A DNA stretch of 64,000 bases from Rhizomys pruinosus (lineage: Eukaryota > Chordata > Mammalia > Rodentia > Spalacidae). This document shows, one piece after another, positions 1-10,110 of the stretch. A program made the position numbers and the translations under genes. Positions within the stretch are counted from its first letter, which is position 1; each line of letters starts with the position of its first letter. Under the pieces are notes generated by a model, which was not told where the DNA came from, ran no database searches, and saw only the letters and a list, made by a program, of their open reading frames with translations. Location: contig VZQC01004541.1 in NCBI GenBank assembly GCA_009823505.1, positions 446,299 through 510,298 on the forward strand. The letters are read 5' to 3'.

Positions 1-1581
1 GTTCTAGAGCTTTTCTGCTTATACAGATCAAATAAAAACTTAGTAGGCTTCTTATGTATTTGGTTCCTGGGAACACCATGATTAATTAGCCAGTTCCAAA
101 GATCATTTCAGGTCATGCCATTATAGGCATTGTTTTGCCTTTGCCACCCATTATGATAACTATGATAACTATGCTTATCTAGCCTTTGGTGATTCATTGC
201 TGCCACCTGACACCTACCCTGAGGTCCTGTTAAACCTATTATGTGTACATTTAATTTATGCAAGTGAGCAACAATTTCTCTAACAGTAAGATCTGGCATA
301 AGAAATAGAGCAAAAACAAAGCTCTTCAAATGTTCTGGTGTCTCTCTCAGTACTTTCCATCTTATAAACTCAGTGAAAGGCATGTGCTCTGGGTCCTCAT
401 ATTGTGGAGAATGTGGTTTTACACTTCAAATCCACTCGAGCATGCCGATCTGCCTGACCCTCACAATCCCTTCATCAATACTAAGCCAAAGAATATCAGG
501 CATCTCTAACTCGCTGTTAGTAGGACATGTTTTAATAAATCAGCCAACCATTCAAATAAACTTTTAACACCTTTTTTAACCACTTGAGCTTCCATGTTAA
601 ACCTAGACTCTCTACTCAATGGGCTCATATCGATAAACTCAGTCTGATCCAATTTTGTATTCCTTCCACCATTATCCTACACCCTTAAAATCCATTCCCA
701 CACATATTCCTTAGGCTTCTGCCAGAATGAATCAGAAAACTCATTAATTTCTTTAGTGGTGTAGTGCACCTGCTCATGGACCACACTTTCTATCTCACCT
801 TTAGGGGCTTGCTTAGCCTTCAATCTGGTTATAGGTCTAGAGGCAACAATTGTTGGGCTCTGAAGGATATTAGCTCCCACTGGGAGGGGGAGATTAGTTT
901 CCTCAGGCAAGGTGGGGAGGAGGGATCTGCGGGGTGTGGATTCTCTGCTGAGGGTGGGGAGATTAATTCCTCAGATAGAGAAAATCCCTCAGAATCCAAG
1001 GGTTTAAAATCCTCATCATTGTGGTTTTCCTACACATCTCCATCCCAAGTTTCAGGGTTCCACCCTTTCCCCACCAGTGCTCTCACTTTGACTGCTGATG
1101 CTCTTCATGGCTGGGAATTAAATTTGCGTTGTAAATCAGCCAAACGTATAATAAGGGCTCCAGCTTGATTTTATGCCACTTTAGCTCTTTGGCTGCTGGA
1201 GAGAATATTCTCTTCCAGAGCACACTTGGAAACTTTTAAACTGTTGTTTCAAATCCAGAGCTGGTCAATTTTATCACTGAGCTCCTTGTTTTCCTCTATC
1301 ACTTTATCCAGAGATGCTAGGAGCAACCAGGCAACATCACTATTTTCCTTATTTTTCTGAAATTTCTCAAACGTTTTATATATAGAGTCGCTAAATTCCT
1401 TGCTCCTCACAAGAGGTGAGTTAGGTGAGTCAAATGGATCTATGTTCATAATTACTTCAAATAGTCTGCACCGAAGATTATCATTCTTCTTCATGCCACC
1501 AGGAGAGCCTTCAGTAACTCTAGGCTTCATTGGGTTAGAAAGCTGGCTCCAGAAACTACCAAGCTCACTAAAGAAATTCAT
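1..1581 (-). pseudogene. ERVL-type gag remnant, frame-broken
   Basis: Three open stretches on the minus strand (1581-1249, 910-677, 383-108) lie in three different frames, in the expected order downstream of the primer site. The first begins with an ATG 25 bp past the primer site and has a charged, helix-prone composition, as expected for an N-terminal Gag region. The second holds a TRPITRLKAKQAP-type motif that I associate with retroviral gag-like proteins in vertebrate genomes. I see no intact zinc-knuckle or protease in the window. Stops and frame changes make it non-functional. Confidence 0.6.
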
Positions 1582-1605
1582 CCTTTCAATTCTGTTTCTC
1601 TAGAA

Positions 1606-1620
1606 CCACTTCTGGTACCA
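1606..1620 (-). promoter_or_regulatory. Primer-binding site, tRNA-Leu-like
   Basis: The minus strand reads TGGTACCAGAAGTGG six bases after the LTR end. This complements the 3' end of a leucine tRNA (ending in TACCA) and is the diagnostic primer site of ERV-L elements. Confidence 0.7.
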
Positions 1621-1626
1621 AAAATC

Positions 1627-2098
1627 TGTATTAGTCAGGGTTCTCTAAAGAAACAGAAGCAACAGGACGAATATATAGCTATATACGATTTATTGATTTA
1701 CTCACATGACAGAGTTCAAGGAGTCTGACAGTAGCCGCGCCACACTGGAGAGGCTGAGAATCCAGGGAACTGCTCAGTCCGCAAGGCTGGATGTCTCAGT
1801 AGTCTCAATCTGGTGCTGAAGGCCCGATGGATTCCAGGAGATCTACCAGTCTCAGTACACACTGGGATCCGAAGGGTTGATCACAGCAGCAAGACAAACT
1901 CACCAGTGAAAGAGAGGCAAGCTGCAGGAAAAAAGGGACCAGCTCCCTCTGCCATGGCCTTTAATACTGCCTGCCAGCAGAAGGTAACGCCCACACTTGG
2001 GGTGGGCCACCCGGGTTGAGGTAGTCCAATCCGAAGATCCTTTTTCTCTTATTTGTTCCTTTGTCTAGTCAAGTTGACACCCAGGATTAACCATCACA
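1627..2098 (-). mobile_element. 5' LTR of the ERVL-type provirus
   Basis: The 472-bp LTR is bounded by TG and CA. On the minus strand it has a TATA-like TATTAAA (plus 1966-1960), followed about 30 bp downstream by a pyrimidine-rich start-like tract (near 1936), and then a good 5' splice site, CACTG|GTGAGT, with the junction at 1904/1903. The promoter and splice-site reading is supported by the retroposed copy at 5964-6498, which begins and changes sequence at the matching positions. Confidence 0.75.
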
Positions 2099-2120
2099 AC
2101 TTCCAAGGCACAGTTTATCT

Positions 2121-2345
2121 TTGATGGAAGCAGGAATCCAAGGCAGAAACCTGGAGGCATGCTTACTGGTTTGCCGCCCCTTGTTGCTCAGCTCCCTCAC
2201 TTCTGCCATCCCTAGGCTCCACCCACAGTGGGCCGTGTCCTCCTACATCAAGTACCAATCAAGAAAATGGCCCACAGGCCATTCAGATAAAGGAACTTCT
2301 TCAATTGAGGTTCCCTCTTCCAAGGAGTCTCCAGTTTGTGCCTAT
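2121..2345 (-). mobile_element. MaLR-type LTR fragment
   Basis: Minus-strand text matches the same LTR family as the better copy at 18305-18713: a GAACCTCAATTGA block, a 'cactgtgggtgg' block and a CAGGTTTCTGCCT-type block occur in order. It is truncated at both ends. The subfamily is not assigned. Confidence 0.6.
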
Positions 2346-2784
2346 TGAAAAATGCCGTGGCCTATTGTTTCCTTTTATTTGGTAACTATAACACCATGAC
2401 ATTGCTTCCATGTTGGAATTTCAGGCACCTGAACCTGTGTTCCCAAGCTATGGGTGCTCATATTTGTATCAAAATAGTATCTTATTCTCTTTGAGGTATG
2501 AGCTGTGCTTTGCTATTGCATGGAACTGTCCTCTGACCAGTGAGCTGTGGATGCTTTGGCTGCACCTGCTTGCCTCACAAAACTTGTTGACTGTTGACCT
2601 GCCCCAAGAAAGGAGGGGTGGAGAGTCAGTCATGCCTCCCAACCACCCACTGCTCTGTAAGTAAGCCCAAATAAATTCGTGATTATCCAAACTGTAGTTT
2701 GGACGAATTAGACCTAGGTTTGTCATAAGAACAGAGGGAGGAGGGGGCTGGACTTTGTTTGCATCTCCCAGAAAGAATTTTAGC

Positions 2785-2912
2785 AACATTTGCATTAACT
2801 CCTTCCCACCATGATGTGCAGGACCCTCAGAGCATAAGCTAAGATACACCCTTCCTCCCTGAAATGGCTTCTTGTCAGATATTTCATTGCAGTAAGAGAA
2901 AAGTAACTGACC
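2785..2912 (+). mobile_element. MaLR LTR 3'-end fragment
   Basis: The plus strand ends like MT/ORR1 LTRs: 'gcttcttgtcagatatttca' then 'gcagtaagagaaaagtaact'. The upstream limit is uncertain. Confidence 0.5.
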
Positions 2913-3393
2913 ACAGGTGAGGACACAAGACACAGTACAGGCAAGTGGGGCTGGTGTCCTATGGACAAAGGTGCCCCAGACGCTGAACCCTCTTCAGTGA
3001 ACTGGATCTGCAAACCACAGAAACTTTAAGGAGAAAAAAAAACACTTTGAATGTTGACAGAGAAGCAGCTGCAGTAAAGGAGTTAAACTACAAGGCAATC
3101 TTGAGATAGACAATAGATTGATACTGTAGAAATGGATCGTGGTTAATAAAACCGATTAATAAATATGCACAAACACAACACATAATTCCCCAACCAAAAT
3201 TCATGGAAGATTTGCAAATATTAATCACAAATAAGTCAGCAGGATAAAAAGTACAATAAATCCAAAAGAAACAAACTACACATCCCATGGTCTTCACAGA
3301 AAAAAATAACAAAATAAATAGTTAAAAATATCCAGTTTTGTGCAATTCAGAAGCACACATATGAATAATTCTCTGTTTAAAATGGAAATCAAA
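2913..3393. other. No gene seen; unique or very old repeat sequence
   Basis: AT-rich stretch without recognised repeat ends, coding potential or RNA gene. The short open frames here have no recognisable domains. Confidence 0.5.
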
Positions 3394-3539
3394 CCCGGGT
3401 GTGTTAGTGCACACCTTTAATCTTAGCACTTGGGAAGCAGAGGCAGGCAGATCTCTGTGAGTTCAAGGCCAGCCTGGTCTACAGAGTGAATTCCAGGACA
3501 TTTGGGGCTACAGGGAGACTCTGTCTTGAAAATACCAAA
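3394..3539 (+). mobile_element. B1 SINE
   Basis: 7SL-derived B1 body: 'cacacctttaatcttagcac', 'gaggcaggcagatctctgtg', 'agcctggtctacagagtga'. Its A-rich 3' tail runs into the purine microsatellite at 3540. Confidence 0.9.
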
Positions 3540-3645
3540 AGAAGAAGAAGAAGAAGAAGAAGAAGAAGAAGAAGAAGGAGGAGGAGGAGGAGGAGGAGGA
3601 GGAGGAGGAAGAGGAGGGCGAGGACGAGGACGAGGACGAGGAGAT
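3540..3645 (+). repeat. (GAA)n-(GGA)n-(GAGGAC)n purine tract
   Basis: About 105 bp of uninterrupted purine-rich trinucleotide repeat, grading from GAA to GGA to GAGGAC units at the end of a B1 tail. It produces low-complexity Glu/Gly open frames on the plus strand and a Pro/Ser frame on the minus strand that are not genes. Confidence 0.95.
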
Positions 3646-3857
3646 GATAAAATGGAAATCAAAATTTTAGGCAGTAAGACAGAAGGTGGATTCTGTGGAG
3701 TGAAAGATGAAGGTGTGACTGAGGGCAAGGCTCTCATCTTTTCCTGGAAAACTAGAATTTTGGTTCCCAAGTCATTGGACACGCCAGTAAGTGATCCAAA
3801 CTTCTGACAACTAACAGCAAAGGAAACAGGTCTGATACAGCTGCAATGGAGACTTAA

Positions 3858-4335
3858 TTGTGGGAGAACACCATGGAAAAGGACAACAGGAAGTTCAGAA
3901 AAAAAGAAAAGAACAATGGGAAGTTCAGCAAAATGTCCGCATGGAACCTAGGATATGTACACCTCAGAAAATACACAGGAATTCCAGGCAAGTCCATGGC
4001 TTCCAGGGAAAGGGGCATAGAACACAGGAAGCCTGACTAGGCAAGTAATGGACAGGAAGCATGACTGGAAAGGGGACTTGAGCTAAGAGTTTCAGTGAGT
4101 GCCTGAGAAAACTCCAGCAAAAAAGCAGTAACTATTCTAAACCAATGGAAACAGAATGTGCCCCTGGAAGGAAGAGACAGGAAGTGCTTCTCCCAATGAA
4201 GGGAAACAGGAAGTGCCTCTGAAAGCATGGAAACAGGAAGTATACTCCAAAGTACAGAAATAGGAAGTGCCTCTGCAAAGCATAGAAACAAGAAGTGTAC
4301 CTTCCAAAGCAAGGAAAGAGGAAGTCTCAGTCCTG
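3858..4335 (+). repeat. Degenerate ~27-bp minisatellite with ETS-like cores, left block
   Basis: Imperfect units of the form GGAAACAGGAAGTGCCTCT followed by a CAAAGCAT-like spacer recur from about 3885 to 4330. Roughly ten AGGAAG cores are visible (for example near 3893, 4175, 4209, 4234, 4262 and 4320). The same unit resumes at 5225-5450, so both blocks were probably one array. ACAGGAAGTG matches the ETS-factor consensus; binding is inference. Confidence 0.75.
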
Positions 4336-4685
4336 ATAGAATGGCCTTGGTTGCAGAAAACTGGAAACTACCACTAATCTACCAACCTCCAAAACTGCTA
4401 TTGACCTGTGTCCACCTCCACAACTGTTGGAGACTGGCTGTTGCTCAGAGTCTGTCCTGTTTTAACAAGGACCTCCAGAGAATGAGACACTTAGATCCCC
4501 CACAGCTGCATCCACTTCCTCATGCCCAAGTCTCTATATCATCACTACCTCTCCCTGTTATGGAGTTTGAGACCACTGGGAAGAGACTACTCAGACTCAA
4601 ACTCCAATCAACCTGAATTCTTTATCGGCTGGCCAGCTGACAGCACCCCAGATCAGGGAAGGGCCAGCAGTGCCAGCTGAAAAAG
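4336..4685. other. No gene seen; spacer within the ETS-like minisatellite region
   Basis: Unique-looking sequence with one 129-codon open frame (4227-4616) that starts inside the minisatellite and has no recognisable domain. I do not call it a gene. Confidence 0.4.
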
Positions 4686-4693
4686 GAGGGGCC

Positions 4694-4860
4694 TTTTTTT
4701 TTTTTTTTTTTTTTTGGTCTTTTCGAGACAGGGTCTCCCTATGGCACCAGCTGCCCTGGAACTTGCTCTGTAGACCAGGCTGGCCTTAAACTCATAAAGA
4801 CCCACCTGCCTCTGCCTCCCAAGTGCTAGGATTAAAGGCGTGCGCCACCACGCCTGGCAA
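4694..4860 (-). mobile_element. B1 SINE with target-site duplication
   Basis: Minus-strand B1 with a long poly-A tail (plus poly-T at 4694-4715). The 8-bp direct repeat GAGGGGCC occurs at 4686-4693 and 4861-4868 (extendable by five T), marking an L1-mediated insertion. Confidence 0.92.
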
Positions 4861-5224
4861 GAGGGGCCTTTTTAAAAGCAAAAAACACAATTGCTTCATT
4901 TCTGCAGAATTTCCAGCTGCACGTAACAACATCTTAGTTCCTTTTGCAAGCAGTGAAAAGAAAGTTTACAGATGCCAGGGCAAGCAATTAATCATTTCAC
5001 AACAGTCAAACATTTCCTAAGAGGGGCTGGGGTAATTTTGGGTTAGAATTTCCTGGAGTTGTTTAAAACCCCAGACAAAGCAGGTCTCTAAATGACTGCT
5101 TTTAAGCAAAATGGAGTCACTCTGGTCACCACATCCCCATACATAGGACAATCATCTGAGGTCTGGTATGGTTTCTTTCTTTCTCTCCCAATATCCCTAT
5201 ATTCTGCACTGCTAAAACCAAACA
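4861..5224. other. No gene seen
   Basis: Between the B1 and the second minisatellite block. No recognised repeat ends and no plausible coding frame. Confidence 0.4.
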
Positions 5225-5455
5225 AGTCCAAAGTATGGAAACAAGTCATGCCACTGCAAGGGATGAAAACAGAAAATGCCTCTCCACAGCAGGGAAACAG
5301 GAAGCACATTCTTCAAAGCAAGGAAACAGGAAGTGCTCCTCCAAAGCAGGGAAATAAGAAATGCCACTTCAAAAGAATGAAACAGGAAGTGCCCTTCCAA
5401 AACATGGAAACAGGAAGCACAGTCCAAAGCATGGAAAGAGAAAATGAACCCCTTC
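5225..5455 (+). repeat. Degenerate ~27-bp minisatellite with ETS-like cores, right block
   Basis: About eight further imperfect units (GGAAACAGGAAG plus variable spacer) at roughly 5240, 5267, 5291, 5323, 5350, 5380, 5405 and 5434. Same family as 3858-4335. Confidence 0.75.
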
Positions 5456-5607
5456 ACCTGAAGCCAGGAATAGTCTAATTCCAAACTTTGACAGGGAGAT
5501 AACATTATACTGGGCATTCTCCTTTGCTGTGACTTAAGTGCCAGCCACATGAACTCAGTGGTCCACTTGAAGATGGATCCTGTGAACAAGGATGAAAAGG
5601 TGCATGG

Positions 5608-5855
5608 GGGCTGGAGAGATGGCCTAGCCGTTAAGAGCACCGACTGCTCTTACAGAGGACCCGGGTTCGATCCCCAGCACCCACATGGCGGCTGAGAACC
5701 GTCTGAAACTCCAATTCCAGGAGAACTCCAGTTCCAGGGGAATCCAACACCCTCTTCTGACCTCCGTGGCGTTGCACGACACGGGTGCACAAACTTGCAT
5801 GCAGACAGTACATTCATACACATACAGAAATAAATAAAATTAATAAAAAAAATTT
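5608..5855 (+). mobile_element. B2-type SINE with target-site duplication
   Basis: tRNA-derived head 'gctggagagatggcctagc', B-box region GGGTTCGATCC, and an AT-rich tail. The direct repeat ATGAAAAGGTGCATGG lies at 5592-5607 and 5856-5871. Confidence 0.93.
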
Positions 5856-6118
5856 ATGAAAAGGTGCATGGATGGAAAGGTGGCTCTGGGCTGGAGAGAT
5901 AGCTCAGAGGGTAAAAGTAACTGTCCCAAGCCTGACAACAGTTAACAGAGAGAACTAACTCCTTTTTTTTGTAGGAAATTCTCAAATCAATAAATATATT
6001 TTTTAAAAAAACCAGTTTTAAAATATTTTCTATATGACTGGTGAAAATGATGTTCCATATACAGAAAGTTTACTTCCTTAGCATAGCATTCCAGACATTC
6101 TTTAGTTTCATCCCTCTT

Positions 6119-6282
6119 TGTGGTTGTTTGAGAATGTTCTCCATAGGCTTCAAGTATTCAGACATTCTGTCCCCAGTTGGTGATGCTGTTTTGGAAAATC
6201 TTAGAAGGTGTGGCCAGGCTGGAGGAAGTACGTCAGTGGGGGCGGGCTTAGAGAGTTCAACAAGCCTTGCTGGTCTCCAGTT

Positions 6283-6331
<49 letters not shown>

Positions 6332-6440
6332 TTCCTGTATTCACTGGAAGAAATGAACCTCGGTTTTCTGCTCCAGCTCCTGCCACCATGCCTCCCCGCC
6401 ACGATGAACTCTAATTCCCTTCCACATTGAGCTTACAGAT
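6119..6440 (+). mobile_element. MT-type MaLR LTR inside the retroposed insert
   Basis: Starts TGTGGTTGTTTGAGAATG, then 'ccccagttggtgatgctgtt', 'ggaagtacgtcagtgggggc', an expanded (TC)n at 6283-6329, and GCTTCCTGTATTCACTGG: the order of an MT LTR. The 3' end is diverged. Relative to the presumed source RNA it is antisense. Confidence 0.8.
6283..6329 (+). repeat. (TC)n microsatellite in MT LTR
   Basis: About 23 uninterrupted TC units, expanded from the short TC run normally present in MT LTRs. Confidence 0.95.
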
Positions 6441-6537
6441 ATTCCTTCCTTATTATTGAATTAATCAGATGAGAGAGGCAAGCCGCAGGAGAAAAAAGGA
6501 GAACTAACTCCTAAAAGTTGTCCTCTGACCTCTACAT

Positions 6538-6540
<3 letters not shown>

Positions 6541-6576
<36 letters not shown>

Positions 6577-6605
6577 AATTATGATTAATAATAATAATAA
6601 TAACA
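6541..6605 (+). repeat. (CA)n and (AAT)n microsatellites
   Basis: CA repeat at 6541-6573 followed by an AAT-rich run to about 6605, forming the tail of the split SINE. Confidence 0.9.
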
Positions 6606-8000
6606 ACAAAAGTTGAAGAAAGATGGCTTCAGTATCAAAAGCAGGTGAAAAAGTTATAAGGGTTTAGGTGAGAGCTATTATGACATTGTCAATATATTCA
6701 CAAGTTATTTGGCAAAAATCAACATTTCTTGGGAAGGGGAGGATAATTTTTTAAGAATAATTGTCAGAATTGACTTCCATGCACAGCTGCATCCAGCTCT
6801 TCTCAATGCCATGGAGACTGACCAGGACACAGCTTGGGTGGCAATCCCCAGGTGAGGGCCAGCCTCCAGGACAGTGACCTGAAGCCCAGGTGATAATGTC
6901 CATAGAGTCACTTCACCTGGAGAGAAACAGGGCCTTAAGTGGAATTATAACAGACCTGGAGACAGAACAGCCAGGCTGGGCAGTAATTGAACATCTCAGA
7001 AGTAAGCTGGTTCTGGATATAGCTTAGAACTATGGAGAACTAGCCATGGACCCAAAGCCACGGGGAGGCACTTTGTCCCAGCCCAGCTCCTCTTCCACCA
7101 GATAGCAATGGAAACAAGTCCCCACAGCCAAGCTGTGTGACACTCCAGATAGCAATGGTAACGAGTCCCCACAGCCAAGCTGCGTGACACTCCAGATAGC
7201 AATGGTAACGAGTCCCCACAGCCAAGCTGTGTGACACTCCAGAACCACAGAGGAACATCTGGACAGAGGACAGAAAGGAAGCCTCGTGGACATGAGTTCC
7301 TAGCCTGTTGTGCCATGCTGAGAGGGTCCTGCCTGATCCTGAGGTCTCAGTCCTGCCCTCCCCAGTCTTCTCCTCCGTGATTCCTTTCTGCTGGACTTGT
7401 CCACTTGGTACCAACAGAAGTGGATCCAGAATCCACTGTCCAAGTTTTGTACAGAGAGCCTGCCTGGGGCCCAGGCCTGGAGCCTCAGCCATCAGGCCCA
7501 CATCGCAGGGCATGTGGTTCTCACAGGAGTTCTGGCATAGTCCCACTGTGCTAGCAGTGAGCTACTCAGAACAAGTATTTAAGACATGGCACTGCCTGCA
7601 AGATGGTAGCCCATGGCTGGTAGCTATTGCCCAGTGAGGACACAAGACACAAGAAGCAGCTACAGAGGGGCTGGGAATTGCATATCACTGCTGGGACATG
7701 AAGGGCCGCAGCCAGCTGATCTTCACTTAACACAAGGAGTGGAGGGAGGGACAGTCAGGGCTGGAAGGCGATTCAGATGGGATATCTGATGGGTGGGCAC
7801 AGAAATGTCAAGGCCTGGGATTGACAAGAGACTAGTGGCAGAAGCTGCGTCAATCTCAGAGATCTTCTCACCTCTGAGAGCTGCAGATGAGTCCCAGGCA
7901 TGGGCACAGACAGGTGAATGAACACGTATGTTTCACTTTGCACACCTCAAACTGAAACACTTGGCCATGGCTTCCAGCAGGCATCAAAGAGGTCAGGGTG
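6606..8000. other. Non-coding stretch; no gene seen apart from a short tandem repeat
   Basis: Mostly unique sequence. Open frames of up to 168 codons overlap the 47-bp triplication at 7100-7240 and show no domain, so they are not called. Confidence 0.45.
7100..7240 (+). repeat. 47-bp tandem triplication
   Basis: Three head-to-tail copies of a 47-bp unit beginning AGATAGCAATGG and ending GACACTCC, differing at only a few positions. 47 is not a multiple of 3, so frames rotate between copies. Confidence 0.95.
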
Positions 8001-8253
8001 TGGGCTGGAGAGATGGCTTAGTGGTTAAGAGTGCCAACTACTCTTGCAGAGGACCTGGGTTAAATTCCCAGCATCCACATGGCAGCTAACAACCATCTTT
8101 AAGCCGGATGTGGTGACACACGCCTTTAATCCTAGCACTAGGCAGGCAGAGGCAGGCAGATCTCTGTGAGTTCCAAGGCCAGCCTGGTCTACAGAGTGAG
8201 TTCCAGGCCAGCTGGGGCTATAGGGAGACCCTGTCTAAAAAAATAAATAAATG
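8001..8253 (+). mobile_element. Chimeric B2-head plus B1 SINE, inserted as one unit
   Basis: A B2 head (8001-8102) runs directly into a full B1 (8103-8253, CACGCCTTTAATCCTAGCA). A perfect 14-bp duplication, AAGAGGTCAGGGTG, flanks the composite (7987-8000 and 8254-8267), and none lies at the internal junction. The two parts therefore retroposed together. Confidence 0.8.
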
Positions 8254-8267
8254 AAGAGGTCAGGGTG

Positions 8268-8708
8268 AGTGAGGAGGGGATGGTGAGGCAGTGGCTCAGA
8301 AAGCTCCCAGCAATAGGAAACAGGACAAACAGAGAAGGAACGTGGGGCCTGCATAGCTGAGGACTCTACTGGCCTCTCCTCTGAGTGGTATAATATATTC
8401 ATTCACAGGGGTTGTTCCACCCGCGGGGGCTCCCCTTCCAAAATTAGGCCACTCTACCTAGCATAAAGACCCACTGGGGGTGGGGGTGGGAGTGGGGGGG
8501 GTGATGAGGTTTCACCTAAAAGCTGAAGTTCGTTTCCCAGCCCCCTGCAGTGTCTACCCCTGTCACATGTGCAGACACTGACTAACTCAGGAAAGTTTCA
8601 AGTCCTTGAGGCCAGTGTGTTGTTACAAACAACAGTGAAAACAGTCTTGGCTGAGGAGGCCTAGTCATAAGTCACAGTCCAGTACTCGGGCTTGTTTTAT
8701 TGACACAA
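8268..8708. other. No gene seen
   Basis: Includes a G-rich tract near 8475-8502 and otherwise unique DNA. Confidence 0.4.
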
Positions 8709-8868
8709 TGAGGGCTAGAGATGGTTAAGAACACTGCTCTTGCAGAGGACCCAGGTGGTTAACAACTGTCCTTAACTCCAGTTCCAGGGGATCCAATGCC
8801 CTCTTCTGGACTCTGGGCACATGCAGGCAAAACACTCAGACACATAAAATAAAGATAAATAACTTCTT
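8709..8868 (+). mobile_element. B2/B3-type SINE
   Basis: Shortened head (GAGGGCTAGAGATGGTTAAG), 'cttgcagaggacccagg', 'actccagttccaggggat', tail ATAAAATAAAG. Confidence 0.8.
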
Positions 8869-8879
8869 TAAAAACTTGT

Positions 8880-10110
8880 TAAAATGACACAGTGCACTGG
8901 GAAATGACCTCCACGTTCACAAGTCCTGGTGACAGCCCTGCTCCATTGACAGTCAAAGGCCTCCCAGCTGGAGGGGCCCAGCCTCCCAGCATTGTCCTCC
9001 ACACCGGGGGGCTACAGAGCAGAAGGAGGTCACACCGGATCCTCTCTGAAGTTTCACCCAAGAGCTGTAATGCCTGGGAGGGTGGGCCGCTTGCAGCCCA
9101 CCACCTGCCCATGTTCCCCTGCTTCCTACCTCCCCCTCACAGCCTGGCACAACCTTCTTTTTCTGTTACTTCAAACACACCGTTGCCATATTGGGCTCAG
9201 TAGGGACCAGGGGCCTGCCTTTCTCAATACCTTCCCCAAACTCTTCATCTGTGTCTCAGAACCACTCTGCCCTGCCAGCCTCTCCCATTGGATACATGTT
9301 CCTCACAGTGACACAGACTCAGTGACACTGTCCCCTCCACAGTTCTGCAAGCTGTGTTCCCATTAAGCATCCTGGCCAAGTACAAGCAGCAACACAACCA
9401 ACTGTTTGTACAGGCTGACCACACACCTGCACACTCTCCTGCACTGCTGAAAGCTCATGTGAATGTCCTCCTGCTCCTGGGCCGTAGGTGGGAATGGCCT
9501 TCTGGGCTCCGGGAGGGAGTCCACAGGGAAGCTTCTCCCAGGGCCTCTGGGGCTGTCCTTGCAGAATATAGGCATTGTCATAACCAGCTGCATGCACCAA
9601 CACCCCTCCTGAAGGGGGGGGGGTGCCCTCTCCTCCTCAGCGGGAGCCTTCCCCTGGTGGACCCTGAGCCCAGCACAGGGGAGGACATAGGGCTCAGGCT
9701 CTGGAGCAGGCAGCAGGTCTGCAATCCCCACCTCATCTCTCCTGGCAATTTAACTTCCTCATGCCTCAGTTCCTCCAAAGCAAAGAGGCCGTGAGGCTCC
9801 ACCAGGCTAGTGCGCTGTGGAGAAGCCCTGGAGGGTGCCTCTCCTGGCCTTCCTCCAGCCCTTGAGGGAGGCCAAACCCTTTCTGTGTGTTCATAAACCC
9901 CATCTGAGAGAGCATTCTAGAACACTTCAGTGAGCTTCCAGCCCATTCCGTATACCCTTCCCACACTCCGCCCAGAGCAGCGGGTCCTCCAGCCAAGCTG
10001 GGTGCGGGGGGAGGGAGAAAGCACAGGGACCCTCCCCATCCTGGGTCCCTTCTTCGGCCTGGGTGTAAGACCAGTATGCTAGCCGGGAGGCAGGCCTGAG
10101 GACACCCACA
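8880..10110. other. 5' flank of Zdhhc25; no gene seen
   Basis: GC-richer, repeat-poor sequence. Several overlapping open frames of up to 146 codons occur on both strands, but none has a recognisable domain. Promoter elements for the downstream gene probably lie here; I cannot point to a convincing TATA box. Confidence 0.4.

Larger units (their letters stand above)
1..2098 (-). mobile_element. ERVL-type endogenous retrovirus, 5' part (LTR, primer site, gag), cut by window edge
   Basis: Reading the minus strand from 2098 to 1 gives an LTR (2098-1627), a tRNA-Leu-like primer-binding site (1620-1606), then gag-like coding remnants to the window edge. The LTR starts TGTGATGGTTAAT and ends CTGACTAATACA, the ends expected of ERVL/MLT2-type LTRs, and a Leu primer site is the defining trait of ERV-L. 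The assignment to class III (ERVL) is inference from these ends and the primer site. The coding part is broken by frame changes, so the copy is defective. pol and the 3' LTR would lie beyond the left edge. Confidence 0.75.
5964..6498 (-). mobile_element. Retroposed transcript that appears to begin in an ERVL-type LTR
   Basis: The insert is flanked by a perfect 14-bp duplication and has a short poly-A tail on the minus strand (T run at 5964-5970), so it came in by L1-type reverse transcription. Its minus-strand 5' end (CTTTTTTCTCCTGCGGCTTG from 6498) matches the start-like tract of the ERVL-type LTR. Similarity stops at ...CATCTG (6466), the position equivalent to the LTR's GTGAGT splice donor. 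Sequence antisense to an MT LTR follows. A spliced LTR-initiated RNA is the simplest reading. No AATAAA signal is evident near its 3' end. Confidence 0.6.
5888..6605 (+). mobile_element. B4/ID-type SINE split by a later insertion
   Basis: The head (5888-5963, GGGCTGGAGAGATAGCTCA) and the tail (6513-6605, 'gttgtcctctgacctctac' plus CA and AAT repeats) are one SINE interrupted at GAGAACTAACTCCT. That 14-bp sequence is duplicated on both sides of the insert (5950-5963 and 6499-6512). Confidence 0.75.

Noticed and set aside
1..1581. Intact retroviral gag gene
   Set aside because: Coding pieces lie in three frames separated by stops, so the copy is defective.
3502..3807. Glu/Gly-rich 101-codon frame
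   Set aside because: Produced by a B1 tail running into a (GAA)n/(GGA)n microsatellite.
5608..5700. tRNA gene suggested by A/B-box-like sequence in B2 elements
   Set aside because: The element is a B2 SINE with an AT-rich tail and target duplication; it does not fold as a mature tRNA with CCA-end acceptor pairing.
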